Shown in pieces: positions 15,964 through 24,926 of a DNA stretch of 64,000 nt. Below the pieces are notes generated by a model. The model saw only the letters and a list, made by a program, of their open reading frames with translations, searched no databases and was not told the origin of the DNA. Source of the DNA: Agromyces sp. Soil535. Its GTDB lineage: Bacteria > Actinomycetota > Actinomycetes > Actinomycetales > Microbacteriaceae. The position numbers and the translations under genes are program-made. Numbering within the stretch: position 1 is the first letter of the stretch; the number at the start of each line of letters is the position of its first letter. The stretch lies in assembly GCF_001428255.1 (NCBI RefSeq), contig NZ_LMRW01000024.1:252170-316169 (forward strand). Reading direction: 5' to 3'.

Positions 15964-18072
15964 GTGACGAATGAAGTCGGCGAGCCACCGGCAGAACTGA
16001 AATCGCCGAAGAACTGGATCATCGGCGACCCGCTCCCGACCGAGCATCTCGAAGGACAGCTCCTCCCGAAGTACCTGGCGCTGCCGATCTTCGCGAGCGA
16101 CCCGCTCTCGTCGGTGGCCTACGCGCCCCAGGAGCTCGTGATGATCCTCCTCGTCGGCGGTCTCGCCTTCCTGAGCTTCGCGCCATGGGTCGCGCTCGCG
16201 GTCATCGTGCTCCTCATCACGGTCGTCGCGAGCTACCGCCAGCTCATCCGCGCCTACCCGTCGGGCGGCGGCGACTACGAGGTCGCGCACCGCAACCTGG
16301 GCGAGAAGGCGGGCCTCGTCGTCGCATCCGCCCTGCTGGTCGACTACGTGATGACGGTGGTCGTCTCGGTGGCGTCGGGCGTCGACAACATCATCTCGGC
16401 GATCCCCGAGCTGAACCCGTTCCGCGTCCAGATCGCCATCGTGTTCGTCATCATCCTCGCCGCCATCAACCTCCGGGGGGTCAGCGAGTCGTCGAAGGCG
16501 TTCGCCGTGCCGACCTACCTCTTCATCGGCAGCGTGTTCGTGATGATCGTCGTCGGCCTCACGCGCACCTTCCTGGGCGATCCACCCGTCGCCGAGTCGG
16601 CCGGCTTCGCCGTGCAGGGCGAATCGTTGACGCAGGCGGGGATCATCCTGCTGCTGCTCCGTTCCTTCGCGAGCGGATGCTCCGCCCTCACGGGCGTCGA
16701 GGCGATCTCGAACGGCGTGCCGGCGTTCCGACTGCCGAAGATCCGGAACGCCCAGCTGACGCTCACGTACATGGGCGGCATCGCGATCATCCTCTTCGCA
16801 GGACTCACGGCCGTCGCGCTCATCTCGCAGGTGCACTACGCCGAGGACCCGTGTCACCTGATCGGCTGGACCGAGTGCGCCACCGAGCCGCAACCCAGCC
16901 TCATGGCCCAGGTCGCGTCGGCGACGTTCGGCGAAAACACGTTCCTCTTCTACGTGATCCAGGCGACGACCGCCCTCGTGCTGCTCCTCGCGGCGAACAC
17001 CGCCTTCAACGGGTTCCCGCTGCTCGGCTCGGTGCTCGCCCAAGACGGCTACGCCCCGAAGTCGCTCTCGACCCGAGGCGACCGCCTGATCTACTCCAAC
17101 GGCGTCGTGATCCTCGCGCTCGCGGCCTGCGTGATCCTTCTGATCTTCCAGGCGAACCTCACGGTGCTGATCCAGCTCTACATCATCGGCGTCTTCGTGT
17201 CGTTCACGGTCGGCCAGACCGGCATGGTGCGGCACTGGCTGCGGGAGCTCCGCACATCCGGCCGCCCGAAGCCGCCGCGGGGGCGGCCTGACACCTCGGG
17301 CGACCGACCGATCACCCGCGCCGCGATGTGGCGCGGCCTCTTCATCAACGCGGTCGGGGCCGCGATGACGGCGGTGGTGCTCATCGTGGTCACGATCACG
17401 AAGTTCACCCACGGCGCGTGGATCGTGTTCGTGCTCATGCCGGTGCTGTACTTCCTCATGTTGGGTGTGAACCGGTACTACCGCGATGTCGAGAAGGAGA
17501 TCGAGGTCGACCCGACGACGAAGTTCGGCGCCACCGGCGACCACGCGATCGTGCTCGTGGGCCGCATGCAGAAGCCGACCCTGAAGGCGCTCGACTACGC
17601 CATCGCCGCCCGCCATGACTCCCTCGAGGCCGTGCACGTCTCCCTCGACGACGAGGCGACCAAGCGGCTCAAGAAGGACTGGGTGAAGCAGAACATCCAC
17701 GTGAAACTCCGCATCCTGTCGTCGCCGTACCGCGACCTCAGCCACCCGCTGATCCAGTACATCAAGGGCCGGCGCGCGGAGCACGGCGCCGAGGTCGTGA
17801 CGGTCTACATGCCGCAGTACATCGTGGGCCACTGGTGGGAGGGCCTGCTGCACAACCACAAGGCCCGACGCATCAGGCAGAAGCTCCTGCTCGTGCACGG
17901 CGTCACGGTGGCCCTCGTGCCGTGGCTGCTCGACTCGTCCGACCTCATCTACGGGCGCCGCTCACGGCCGCTGCCCGGCCAGGATCGCCGCGGCGAGCCC
18001 GTGCGTCCGGTGCCGCGGCGCCCGATCGCCGAGAAGCAGGGCACCGGTGCCGGCCAGAAGGGCCAGCGCTAG
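15964..18072 (+). CDS. KimA-like potassium transporter (APC superfamily)
   Basis: A 702-residue membrane protein, probably a proton-coupled K+ importer. About 12 helices (residues 38-500) match KimA (YdaO) of Bacillus subtilis block by block: ASDPLSSVAYAPQE in helix 1, SYRQLIRAYPSGGGDYEVA, LLVDYVMT, the ion-site motif GCSALTGVEAISNGVPAF in helix 6, AANTAFNGFPLL and RGDRLIYSNG. The C-terminal 200 residues are a cytoplasmic domain beginning near DHAIVLVGRMQKPTLKALDYA, as in KimA. Start GTG 15964 fits a leaderless message. B. subtilis kimA is under a c-di-AMP riboswitch; here there is no room for one. General annotation would be 'APC permease'; KimA function is my inference from motif order. Confidence 0.87.
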   Translation: MTNEVGEPPAELKSPKNWIIGDPLPTEHLEGQLLPKYLALPIFASDPLSSVAYAPQELVMILLVGGLAFLSFAPWVALAVIVLLITVVASYRQLIRAYPSGGGDYEVAHRNLGEKAGLVVASALLVDYVMTVVVSVASGVDNIISAIPELNPFRVQIAIVFVIILAAINLRGVSESSKAFAVPTYLFIGSVFVMIVVGLTRTFLGDPPVAESAGFAVQGESLTQAGIILLLLRSFASGCSALTGVEAISNGVPAFRLPKIRNAQLTLTYMGGIAIILFAGLTAVALISQVHYAEDPCHLIGWTECATEPQPSLMAQVASATFGENTFLFYVIQATTALVLLLAANTAFNGFPLLGSVLAQDGYAPKSLSTRGDRLIYSNGVVILALAACVILLIFQANLTVLIQLYIIGVFVSFTVGQTGMVRHWLRELRTSGRPKPPRGRPDTSGDRPITRAAMWRGLFINAVGAAMTAVVLIVVTITKFTHGAWIVFVLMPVLYFLMLGVNRYYRDVEKEIEVDPTTKFGATGDHAIVLVGRMQKPTLKALDYAIAARHDSLEAVHVSLDDEATKRLKKDWVKQNIHVKLRILSSPYRDLSHPLIQYIKGRRAEHGAEVVTVYMPQYIVGHWWEGLLHNHKARRIRQKLLLVHGVTVALVPWLLDSSDLIYGRRSRPLPGQDRRGEPVRPVPRRPIAEKQGTGAGQKGQR

Positions 18073-18082
18073 GCTGCTGCCC

Positions 18083-18517
18083 ATGGCGGTCGACGACGAC
18101 GTGCGCGCGTTCCTCGACCGGGTGCAGCACCCGGTGCGACGACGCGACGCCGACACGATGCTCGAGCTGATGGAGCAGGTGACCGGCCAGCCCGCGCGCA
18201 TGTGGGGCACCTCGATCGTGGGCTTCGGCAGCTACCACTACCACTATGAGAGCGGCCGCGAGGGCGATGCCCCGGCGGCGGGCTTCTCGCCGCGCAGGGG
18301 CGCGACGACCGTCTACCTCGCCGACGGCGTCGGCCCGCACCCCGACCTGCTCGAGCGGCTGGGCCCGCACACCACGGGCGTCGGATGCCTCTACCTCAAG
18401 GATCTCGAGCAGGTCGACCTCGGCGTGCTCGAGGCGCTCGTGCGCGCGTCGTACGAGACGCTGAGTGCCGGCACCTACGGCCGGCGTGCCCGCGAGGGCG
18501 GCGAGGGCGAGGCCTGA
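18083..18517 (+). CDS. DUF1801-family protein
   Basis: A 144-residue cytoplasmic protein. The N-terminal half (VRAFLDRVQHPVRRRDADTM, then MWGTSIVGFGSYHYHYESGR) is typical of DUF1801, a small alpha/beta fold related to YdhG/YjhX-like proteins; the function is not known. ATG 18083 follows a -10 element TAGGCT (18070-18075) by 7 bases, with no ribosome site, so it appears leaderless. That -10 overlaps the stop codon of the transporter gene. Confidence 0.85.
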   Translation: MAVDDDVRAFLDRVQHPVRRRDADTMLELMEQVTGQPARMWGTSIVGFGSYHYHYESGREGDAPAAGFSPRRGATTVYLADGVGPHPDLLERLGPHTTGVGCLYLKDLEQVDLGVLEALVRASYETLSAGTYGRRAREGGEGEA

Positions 18518-18594
18518 CCACGCGTCCCTCCGGGTGGTGCCTCCCAGCCCTCCGCTCTGTTCCGAGCACAGGAAGACACCCCGCGACAGTCACG

Positions 18595-18638
18595 AGAACA
18601 GGCATCCTCGACCGCTCCGCGCCACGGACTCCTGTTCT
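18595..18638. terminator. Weak convergent hairpin
   Basis: AGAACAGG (18595-18602) pairs with CCTGTTCT (18631-18638), loop 28 bases, in the 151-base gap between converging genes. It is the only candidate terminator there. Confidence 0.4.
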
Positions 18639-18668
18639 TCGAAGCACAGATGACGCGGCATCCGCTGC

Positions 18669-19841
18669 CTAGAGCATCGCCATGATCTGGCGCGCGATCA
18701 TGCGGCCGGCACGGTTGGCGCCGATGGTGGAAGCCTGCGGACCGTAGCCCGCGAGGAAGATGCGGGGGTCGCTCCATGCCGCGCCCTGGCCCACGGCGAC
18801 GCCCCCGGTCTTCTCACGGAGCTTGAGCGGCGACAGGTGGCGCAGCTCGGGCCTGAACCCGGTGGCCCAGATGATCGCATCGGCGCGGGCCATGCCGCCC
18901 TCGTCGCCGTCCCAGACGACCCGGTCGGGCTCGATGCGGTCGAACATCGGGCGCGCGACGAGGAGCCCGCGCTCGATGCCGGCTGCGATGCGACGGCTCC
19001 TCGGCACGCCCGTGCCGCTCACGATCGAGGGCAGCGCGCGACCCGACCTGGCCGCCTCGTCCTGCCGCGCGACGGCGGCGGACGCCCCCTCGAGGTCGAG
19101 CTCCTGGCGGTCGAGCCAGTCGATCGGGCGTCTCGAGACCCAGGTCAGCCCTGCCGCGACGGCCTCGAGCTCGAGCATGAACCCGATCGCCGAGGTGCCA
19201 CCGCCCACGACCACCACGTGCTTGTCGCGGAAGTGCTCGGCATCGGCGTAGTCGGAGGTGTGCACGTGCCGCCCCGCGAAGTCGGTCATGCCGGGGTAGT
19301 AGGGCACGAACGGCGATCCCCAGGTGCCGGTGGCGTTCACGAGGAACCGCGTCGCGATCTCGTGCTGCGGAGCGAGCGGCACGGCGGGATCCTCGTACGC
19401 CCTGCGACGCCGACCGAAGAGCCCCTTCGCCTTCAGCTCCTCGATGGGCTGCGGCGTGAGGTCCTCGTAGTGCACGAGCAGGTCGACGCCCTCGTTCACC
19501 ACCGAGCGCACGTTCATCGGCCGTCGCACGCGCAGGTCGAAGTGCTCCTCGAACCGGCCGTAGTAGTCGGCGACGACCTGCTTGGCCGGCAGAGCGCGGT
19601 CGGCCGTCTCGAAGCTGAGCCCGAGCTCGGCCATGCCCGGCAGGTCGTTCACCCGGTGCGCGGTCCCGAGTCGCAACGACGACCAGCGATGCTGCCATGC
19701 GCCGCCCGGGCCCGGCGCGCGGTCGAGCATCACGAAGTCCTCGTCGGCGACGAGCTCGAAACGTCGCAGGTAGAAGGCGACGGAGAGGCCGGCCTGCCCG
19801 GCTCCGATCACCACGACCTTCACACGTTCAGGGCTCGTCAT
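18669..19841 (-). CDS. Flavin-dependent monooxygenase-like NAD(P)/FAD oxidoreductase
   Basis: A 390-residue enzyme with two dinucleotide folds. FAD-binding GAGQAGLSVAFYLRRF is at about 11-28; the NAD(P)H-binding GGGTSAIGFMLEL is at about 205-220. A segment with PGGAWQHRWSSLRLGT follows the FAD site as in Baeyer-Villiger and YUC/CzcO-like monooxygenases, and WATGFRPELRHL near the C-terminus matches the family ATG motif. It should oxygenate a small lipophilic or sulfur/nitrogen substrate. ATG 19841 is chosen; GTG 19844 immediately upstream is possible. No partner genes suggest the substrate. Confidence 0.88.
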   Translation of the reverse strand: MTSPERVKVVVIGAGQAGLSVAFYLRRFELVADEDFVMLDRAPGPGGAWQHRWSSLRLGTAHRVNDLPGMAELGLSFETADRALPAKQVVADYYGRFEEHFDLRVRRPMNVRSVVNEGVDLLVHYEDLTPQPIEELKAKGLFGRRRRAYEDPAVPLAPQHEIATRFLVNATGTWGSPFVPYYPGMTDFAGRHVHTSDYADAEHFRDKHVVVVGGGTSAIGFMLELEAVAAGLTWVSRRPIDWLDRQELDLEGASAAVARQDEAARSGRALPSIVSGTGVPRSRRIAAGIERGLLVARPMFDRIEPDRVVWDGDEGGMARADAIIWATGFRPELRHLSPLKLREKTGGVAVGQGAAWSDPRIFLAGYGPQASTIGANRAGRMIARQIMAML

Positions 19842-19949
19842 CACCTGACAATCTCAGCATGACTTGCTGTATGCGCGCACCACGGAGCGTGCCGACTTCG
19901 CGGGTCCATCCGGACGTTGTGGATGGCTCCGACCCGCCCGATTCGCGGT

Positions 19950-20015
19950 GCTAAACTGGCAGTCGGACGAATTTCTTTTATCAGATGAGCGCCGGGTGAA
20001 GACCATCCCACCCGG
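19950..20015 (+). promoter_or_regulatory. Promoter and 5' hairpin of the DUF3073 gene
   Basis: A -10 element TAAACT lies in GTGCTAAACTGG near 19953. The leader has an AT-rich tract followed by a hairpin, CCGGGTG (19992-19998) with CACCCGG (20009-20015). The ribosome site AAGGGGGT then precedes ATG 20040. The leader hairpin may tune translation of this abundant small protein. Confidence 0.5.
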
Positions 20016-20039
20016 CCAGATGCCGTAAGGGGGTCACGC

Positions 20040-20240
20040 ATGGGGCGCGGCCGTCAGAAAGCCAAGCACACCAAGGTCGCTCGGGAGCTGAAGTACTTCA
20101 GCCCGAACACGGACTACACGGCGCTTGAGCGCGAGCTCACCGGCTCGCAGCATGACGAGTACAACGATGAGGCGTCGAAGTGGTCGGAGTACGCCGACGA
20201 CGATGACACCTACGTCACGGGCGACGAACAGCGCGCGTAG
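20040..20240 (+). CDS. DUF3073 small protein
   Basis: A 66-residue acidic-tailed protein nearly universal in actinobacteria. The basic start MGRGRQKAKHTKVARELKYF, the SPNTDYTALERELTG centre and the Asp-rich end are diagnostic. Its function is unknown; in mycobacteria it lies beside purM (the Rv0810c position). Here purM is 3 kb to the right, so part of that ancestral neighbourhood is retained. A clear ribosome site (AAGGGGGT) precedes ATG 20040. Confidence 0.93.
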   Translation: MGRGRQKAKHTKVARELKYFSPNTDYTALERELTGSQHDEYNDEASKWSEYADDDDTYVTGDEQRA

Positions 20241-20330
20241 CCGCGTCTGAGGTCTCAGCATCGCTCCAGGCGTGCGCCGCCGCGCCTTGCCCTCACGGGT
20301 CGGTCCCGACGTTCGTCGTAGGCTGACCGG

Positions 20331-20870
20331 ATGAGCGAACTGCCGCGTGCCCTCACCTCCCGTACCGCCTACGAGAACGACTGGATGCGGGTGCGCGAGG
20401 ATGTCGTGCGCTGGCCGGGCGGACACGAGGCGATCTACGGCGTGGTCGAGAAGCCCGACTTCGCCGTCGTGCTGCCACGCGATGGCGACGGCTGGTGGAT
20501 GGTGCAGCAGTACCGCTACACGATCGGCCGGCGCGTATGGGAGTTCCCGCAGGGCTCATGGCCTGCGGGGCACGACGGCGACACGCTCGCACTCGCGGCG
20601 GCGGAGCTGCGCGAGGAGACCGGGCTCGTCGCCGCCTCCCTCGAGCACATCGGCCGGATGCAGGAGGCCTACGGGTTCGCGAGCCAGGCGTGCGACGTCT
20701 ACCTCGCCACCGACCTGACCGAGGGCGAGCCCGACCGGGAGCCCACCGAGCACGGCATGGTGCATCGGTTGGTCGCCGACGAGGAGCTCGAGCGGATGAT
20801 CCGCGCAGGGGACGTCGTCGACTCGGTGACGATCGCGGCGCTCACGTTCGCGCGGCTCCGGCTTCGGTGA
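20331..20870 (+). CDS. NUDIX hydrolase (ADP-ribose pyrophosphatase-like)
   Basis: A 179-residue hydrolase. The Nudix helix is LALAAAELREETGLVAASLE (about residues 85-105), where the REETG part supplies metal-binding glutamates. The preceding VQQYRYTIGRRVWEFPQGSW is the typical strand pair of the ADP-ribose/NDP-sugar pyrophosphatase branch. It would hydrolyse a nucleoside diphosphate derivative to monophosphates. ATG 20331 lies 6 bases after TAGGCT (20319-20324), so the message is probably leaderless. Confidence 0.9.
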   Translation: MSELPRALTSRTAYENDWMRVREDVVRWPGGHEAIYGVVEKPDFAVVLPRDGDGWWMVQQYRYTIGRRVWEFPQGSWPAGHDGDTLALAAAELREETGLVAASLEHIGRMQEAYGFASQACDVYLATDLTEGEPDREPTEHGMVHRLVADEELERMIRAGDVVDSVTIAALTFARLRLR

Positions 20871-20905
20871 ACGTGTTGAATTCCATTGCCACCAGACGGA
20901 GGCCC

Positions 20906-21859
20906 ATGTCCGACCAGCGATCGCTCGCCGCCGAGGTCCTGCGCGCCTGGGCGCTCGACGAGCCCCTCAAGGCCCGTGCGATGGCCGATCCCGCCGCCGC
21001 GACGGTGGCGAGGCGCATCGCCGCCCGCTACGTCGCCGGTGAGACCGTCGACGACGCACTCGCCGCGGCACGCGCCATCCTCGAGCGCGGCCACGGCGTG
21101 AGCCTCGAGTACACGGGCGAGAGTGTGCGCGACGCCGAGCTCGCCGACCGCGAAACCGAGGTCTTCCTCGCGCTCATCGGCCGGCTCCGCGACGCCGATC
21201 TCCCCGCGACCGTCTCCTTCGACCTCAGCCACATCGGCCTGCTCCAAGGCCCCGACCACGTGCACCGCAACGCGATGCGCCTCGCGGAGGCGATCGCGCC
21301 GCTCGGCACAGCGCTTATGGTCTCCGCCGAGGCCTCCGACCGCACCGACCTGGTGCTGCAGGCGACCGAGCGGCTCGCGGCCGACGGCGCGCCGGTCGGC
21401 CTCACCGTCCAGGCGCGCCTGCACCGGACCCCGGGCGACCTCGAGCGCGCGCTGGCGCTGCCCGGGCCGGTTCGCCTCGTGAAGGGCGCGTTCCTCGAGT
21501 CGTCGGATGTCGCGCTCCCCCGTGACGGCGCCGAACTGACCGGCCGCTACCTCGACCTGGCGACGGCGCTCATCGCGTCGGGCCACCACGTGAACATCGC
21601 CACCCACGACCCCGGGATCGTCGATGCGGTGCTCCGCGATCATGCCGACGCCGTGCGCTCCGGCCGAGTCGAGTTCGAGATGCTCCGCGGGCTCGGCACC
21701 GACCTGCTCGACCGGCTGCACGCCGACGGGCATCCGACCCGCGAGTACGCGATCTTCGGCACCGAGTGGTGGCTCTACGTGCTCAACCGGATCGCCGAGC
21801 ATCCCGACCGGGTGTTCGAGGCGATCCTCGACGCAGGCGTCGACCTGCCTTCGGCGTAG
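20906..21859 (+). CDS. Proline dehydrogenase (monofunctional)
   Basis: A 317-residue FAD enzyme that oxidises proline to pyrroline-5-carboxylate. It has the PRODH barrel signature: SFDLSHIG, LVKGAFLES with the conserved lysine, HVNIATHDP, EFEMLRGLG and a C-terminal YAIFGTEWWLYVLNRIAEHP, equivalent to the RxYxPYGxxWxxYxxRRxxE box. Length matches monofunctional PutB/PRODH and not PutA. The partner P5C dehydrogenase is not in this window. ATG 20906 has GACGGAGG upstream. The gene starts 35 bases after the NUDIX gene. Confidence 0.9.
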   Translation: MSDQRSLAAEVLRAWALDEPLKARAMADPAAATVARRIAARYVAGETVDDALAAARAILERGHGVSLEYTGESVRDAELADRETEVFLALIGRLRDADLPATVSFDLSHIGLLQGPDHVHRNAMRLAEAIAPLGTALMVSAEASDRTDLVLQATERLAADGAPVGLTVQARLHRTPGDLERALALPGPVRLVKGAFLESSDVALPRDGAELTGRYLDLATALIASGHHVNIATHDPGIVDAVLRDHADAVRSGRVEFEMLRGLGTDLLDRLHADGHPTREYAIFGTEWWLYVLNRIAEHPDRVFEAILDAGVDLPSA

Positions 21860-21903
21860 GCCGCCGACGTCGATGCGCGAAGGCCATCGCGTCCATCCCT
21901 TGC

Positions 21904-22314
21904 TCAGGTCTGCGCCTCAGCCGCGCTGGGCCGGAGCCCGCGCCACGCGAGCAGCAGCAGCACGACCCGCGCGACACCGAACGCCCAGGGCACGGGCAGC
22001 GCGAAGCCGAGCCAGAACACGATCTCGACGGGCAGGAGCGCGAGGCTCAGGATCGCGCCGATGCGAGACCCGCGCCACACCAGCCAGGCCGCGAACGCCG
22101 ACACCATGAGCACGAGCAGGAACGCGATGAGCAGCGCGGCGAACACGCCCACGCTGAACTGATCCGACCACGGACCCCCGTACATGGGGAACAGGTCGAA
22201 GAACCGCGGCAAGCCTCCGGTGTCGAGGTGGTAGACCGCGATCGGGATCGCGGGGAGTCCGAATCCGGCGGCGTACACCCACGTCAGCACGGCGTCGATC
22301 CGAGCGAACCTCAT
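21904..22314 (-). CDS. Small four-helix membrane protein, unassigned
   Basis: A 136-residue protein with four predicted membrane helices (about residues 8-27, 52-78, 82-100 and 103-122) and a short extracytoplasmic loop with DTGGLPRFFDLFPMYGGPWSD between the first two. I do not recognise the family. ATG 22314 is preceded by GAGGTCGGC. It lies downstream of the LLM oxidoreductase gene on the same strand, 54 bases away. Confidence 0.75.
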   Translation of the reverse strand: MRFARIDAVLTWVYAAGFGLPAIPIAVYHLDTGGLPRFFDLFPMYGGPWSDQFSVGVFAALLIAFLLVLMVSAFAAWLVWRGSRIGAILSLALLPVEIVFWLGFALPVPWAFGVARVVLLLLAWRGLRPSAAEAQT

Positions 22315-22368
22315 GCCGACCTCGATCCCGATGATCCGACGGGCTGGAGCCTGAGTGGTGCTCGGATT

Positions 22369-23136
22369 CTACGCCGCGCCGGATCGCCAACGGGCGGTCT
22401 CCTCGACGAAGCGCTCGAGCTCGCCGAGGGTGTTCGTGGGCGTGATCGCGCGCAGCACGACCTCGTCGACGACGTCGAACGCAGCGAGGCCCGCGGCATC
22501 CGTCACCGTCGCGTCCATTGCGCGTATGCCGAGCCGCTCGAAGTTGGCGGCGTACGTCGGCACCTTCTCGTAGCGGGCGACCTCGCGCTCCAGCACCGGT
22601 CGCGCCTCGGGCTCGGCGATCGTGCGCACGTAGAGCACGGTCCGCAGCGCCGGAGCGACGGCCGCGGACGCCGCGCTGTGGAACTCCGCGCCCGCATCGG
22701 CCGCGGCCTGCGGCGTGAGCCAGTTGAGCAGCACGCCGTCGGCACGCTCGGCGGCGAGTTGTCGCATCTTCGGCCCGAGGGCGCCGACGACGATCGCGGC
22801 ATCCGTCGCGGCACGCAGCGTCGCGACGCCGTCGCGCACGAGGGCGAGCGGGTGCGTGGCGGCGCCCGAGCCGATGCCGATCGTCAAGCGATCGGTCGGC
22901 AGCCCGTGCAGCTCGAGCGTGCCGGCGGGCCGGCGGTCGAGCGGGATCACCCCGGTCGCGAGCCCGAGTTCCTCGGAGGCGGCGGCCGCGACGCGGAGGC
23001 CGTCGAGGGAGTCGCCACCGGGCACGTCGTTGATCCAGAGCGTCGAGAAGCCGAGGCGCTCGATGCGCGGCGCGAGCGCACGGATCACGTCGACGCCCGT
23101 GGTGCCGGTGAGTCCGATCGAGACGGCGGCGTGCAT
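22369..23136 (-). CDS. LLM-class, probably F420-dependent oxidoreductase
   Basis: A 255-residue luciferase-like barrel. It begins with VSIGLTGTTGVDVIRALAPRIERLGFSTLWINDVPG, the typical first strand and helix, and contains LTIGIGSGAATHP and VVGALGPKMRQLAAERADGVLLNWLTP, as in F420-dependent LLM enzymes. At 255 residues it is shorter than the usual 300-340. It begins 2 bases after the purM stop and so is cotranscribed with it, an unusual partner for a purine gene. The substrate is unknown. Confidence 0.83.
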   Translation of the reverse strand: MHAAVSIGLTGTTGVDVIRALAPRIERLGFSTLWINDVPGGDSLDGLRVAAAASEELGLATGVIPLDRRPAGTLELHGLPTDRLTIGIGSGAATHPLALVRDGVATLRAATDAAIVVGALGPKMRQLAAERADGVLLNWLTPQAAADAGAEFHSAASAAVAPALRTVLYVRTIAEPEARPVLEREVARYEKVPTYAANFERLGIRAMDATVTDAAGLAAFDVVDEVVLRAITPTNTLGELERFVEETARWRSGAA

Positions 23137-23138
23137 TG

Positions 23139-24248
23139 TCAGCCCGCGTACGCTCCGACGAGGCGCACGGCGCCGCCATCGACGCCCTTCGCGCCCTGCT
23201 CGAACCCGTCGAGGTCGCGGGCGCCGATCGCGACCGTGCCCGCCTGCCAGGCGGGCAGGCCGAGCGCGCCGAGCTCGGCCACGACGTCGGCCGCGGCATC
23301 GGCTGCCACGACCGCGAAGAAGCCGATGCCCAGGTTCCACGTGCCCTCGGTGGATTCGAGCGTGGTGCCGGCGAGGTCGTTGAGCACGCGGAAGACCGGC
23401 GCGGGCGACCAGGTCGACCGGTCGAGCTCGACCCAGGAGCCACGGGGCAGCACCCGCGCGAGGTTGGCCGCGATGCCGCCGCCCGTGACGTGCGAGAGCG
23501 AGTGCACGGATGCCGCGAGCCGCTCGTGCTCGAGCAGGCGCACGAGCGGCCCGGTGTAGAGCCGTGTCGGCTCGAGGAGGGCCTCGCCCCACGTCGAACT
23601 GAAGGCGGGCGCGGCATCCGTGTAGCCGATGCCGGCGCCCGACAGGATGTGCCGCACGAGCGAGAACCCGTTGGAGTGCAGGCCGCTCGAGGCGATCGCG
23701 ATGACCGCATCGCCGTCGCGTACTCGGTCGGCGCCGAGGAGCCGGTCGGCCTCGACGACGCCCACCGCGGCGCCTGCCACGTCGTAGTCGTCGGCGCCCA
23801 TGAGGCCCGGGTGCTCGGCAGTCTCGCCGCCGACCAGGGCGGTGCCGGTCTCGGCGCAGGCGCGGGCGATGCCCGTGACGATGGCGGCGATGCGCTCGGG
23901 CACGACCTTGCCGCACGCGATGTAGTCGGTCATGAAGAGCGGCTTCGCCCCGACGACCACGATGTCGTCGACGACCATGCCCACGAGGTCCTGCCCGATC
24001 GTGTCGTGCGTGTCGAGCGCCTGCGCGATCGCGATCTTCGTGCCGACGCCGTCGGTGGAGGTGGCGAGCAGCGGGCGCGCGTAGTCCTTCGCGAACGACA
24101 GGTCGAAGAGCCCCGCGAAGCCGCCGACGCCGCCGAGCACGCCCGGCCCATGGGTTGCGGCGACCGCCTCCTTCATGAGTTCGACGGCGAGGTCGCCGGC
24201 GCGGGTGTCGACTCCGGCAGCGGCGTAGGAGGAGTTCGCGTCGGTCAC
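23139..24248 (-). CDS. purM: Phosphoribosylformylglycinamidine cyclo-ligase (AIR synthase)
   Basis: A 369-residue ATP-dependent enzyme of de novo purine synthesis, converting FGAM to AIR. Landmarks include LLATSTDGVGTKIAIAQ, the DLVGMVVDDIVVVGAKPLF segment, LVGGETAEHPGLM, SSGLHSNGFSLVR and SHVTGGGIAANL, in the family order. Start GTG 24248 lies exactly 6 bases after TACGCT (24260-24255, minus strand), suggesting a leaderless transcript. purF, its usual neighbour, is 13 kb away on the other strand. The LLM gene at 22369 is cotranscribed downstream. Confidence 0.97.
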   Translation of the reverse strand: MTDANSSYAAAGVDTRAGDLAVELMKEAVAATHGPGVLGGVGGFAGLFDLSFAKDYARPLLATSTDGVGTKIAIAQALDTHDTIGQDLVGMVVDDIVVVGAKPLFMTDYIACGKVVPERIAAIVTGIARACAETGTALVGGETAEHPGLMGADDYDVAGAAVGVVEADRLLGADRVRDGDAVIAIASSGLHSNGFSLVRHILSGAGIGYTDAAPAFSSTWGEALLEPTRLYTGPLVRLLEHERLAASVHSLSHVTGGGIAANLARVLPRGSWVELDRSTWSPAPVFRVLNDLAGTTLESTEGTWNLGIGFFAVVAADAAADVVAELGALGLPAWQAGTVAIGARDLDGFEQGAKGVDGGAVRLVGAYAG

Positions 24249-24317
24249 CCGTCAAGCGTACCCGCGGCCCGCGCGGCGGACGGTGCCGAGCGAGCGCCGC
24301 CGGACTAAAATGGGCGC

Positions 24318-24926
24318 ATGTCGGGGGGCACGCCGTCGTGGGTGATTCGCGAGAACGCGAGTCGCTCGGTTCTGCTTGCCCTGTACCTGCGCGAAGTGCT
24401 GGCGATCGCCTCGCCCGTCGAGCTGCCGCGGCTGCGCGACGTGGGCGCCGTGGGCCAGCGCCTCGAGATCGACCAGCACGACCTGCTCGAGCGCCAATGG
24501 CGCGCGTGGTGGGCGATGACCGTCGAGCCCGAGGCGCATCCGTCGCCCGTTCCGCTCGAGCTCGTCGACGCCTACGAGACCGAGGTCGCCCTGCCCGTGT
24601 CGGGCGCCGAGATCCTCGCCGCCGCGATCGTGCCGCACGCCGAGGCCGCACGCGCGTGGGCCGAGTGGGCGCACCAGGGCTACCGCACCGCCTCGGCCGC
24701 ACGACGCGGCGACTCCTACCGCGCCTACGCCGGCACGATCGCCGAGCACGAGCGCGAGGTCGGCCGCCGGGCGCACTCGTTCGAGCTCAACGTGGAGGTC
24801 GTGCCGCTCGCGGCGCCCGGCGTCTGGTGGATCGGTGCGATGACCGTGGCGGTCACCGATTCACTGCGATCGGATGCCTCGGCGTTCGATGACGCGATCC
24901 ACCCGATCATCGCCGAGCTCGCCTAG
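24318..24926 (+). CDS. Unassigned cytoplasmic protein beside purM
   Basis: A 202-residue soluble protein without signal peptide or membrane helix. It is rich in Ala, Glu and Trp and contains helical segments such as HAEAARAWAEWAHQGYRTAS, but no motif I can name. ATG 24318 follows a near-consensus -10, TAAAAT (24306-24311), by exactly 6 bases, so the message is leaderless and the promoter strong. Its stop overlaps by 4 bases the stop of the converging acyltransferase gene. Confidence 0.75.
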   Translation: MSGGTPSWVIRENASRSVLLALYLREVLAIASPVELPRLRDVGAVGQRLEIDQHDLLERQWRAWWAMTVEPEAHPSPVPLELVDAYETEVALPVSGAEILAAAIVPHAEAARAWAEWAHQGYRTASAARRGDSYRAYAGTIAEHEREVGRRAHSFELNVEVVPLAAPGVWWIGAMTVAVTDSLRSDASAFDDAIHPIIAELA

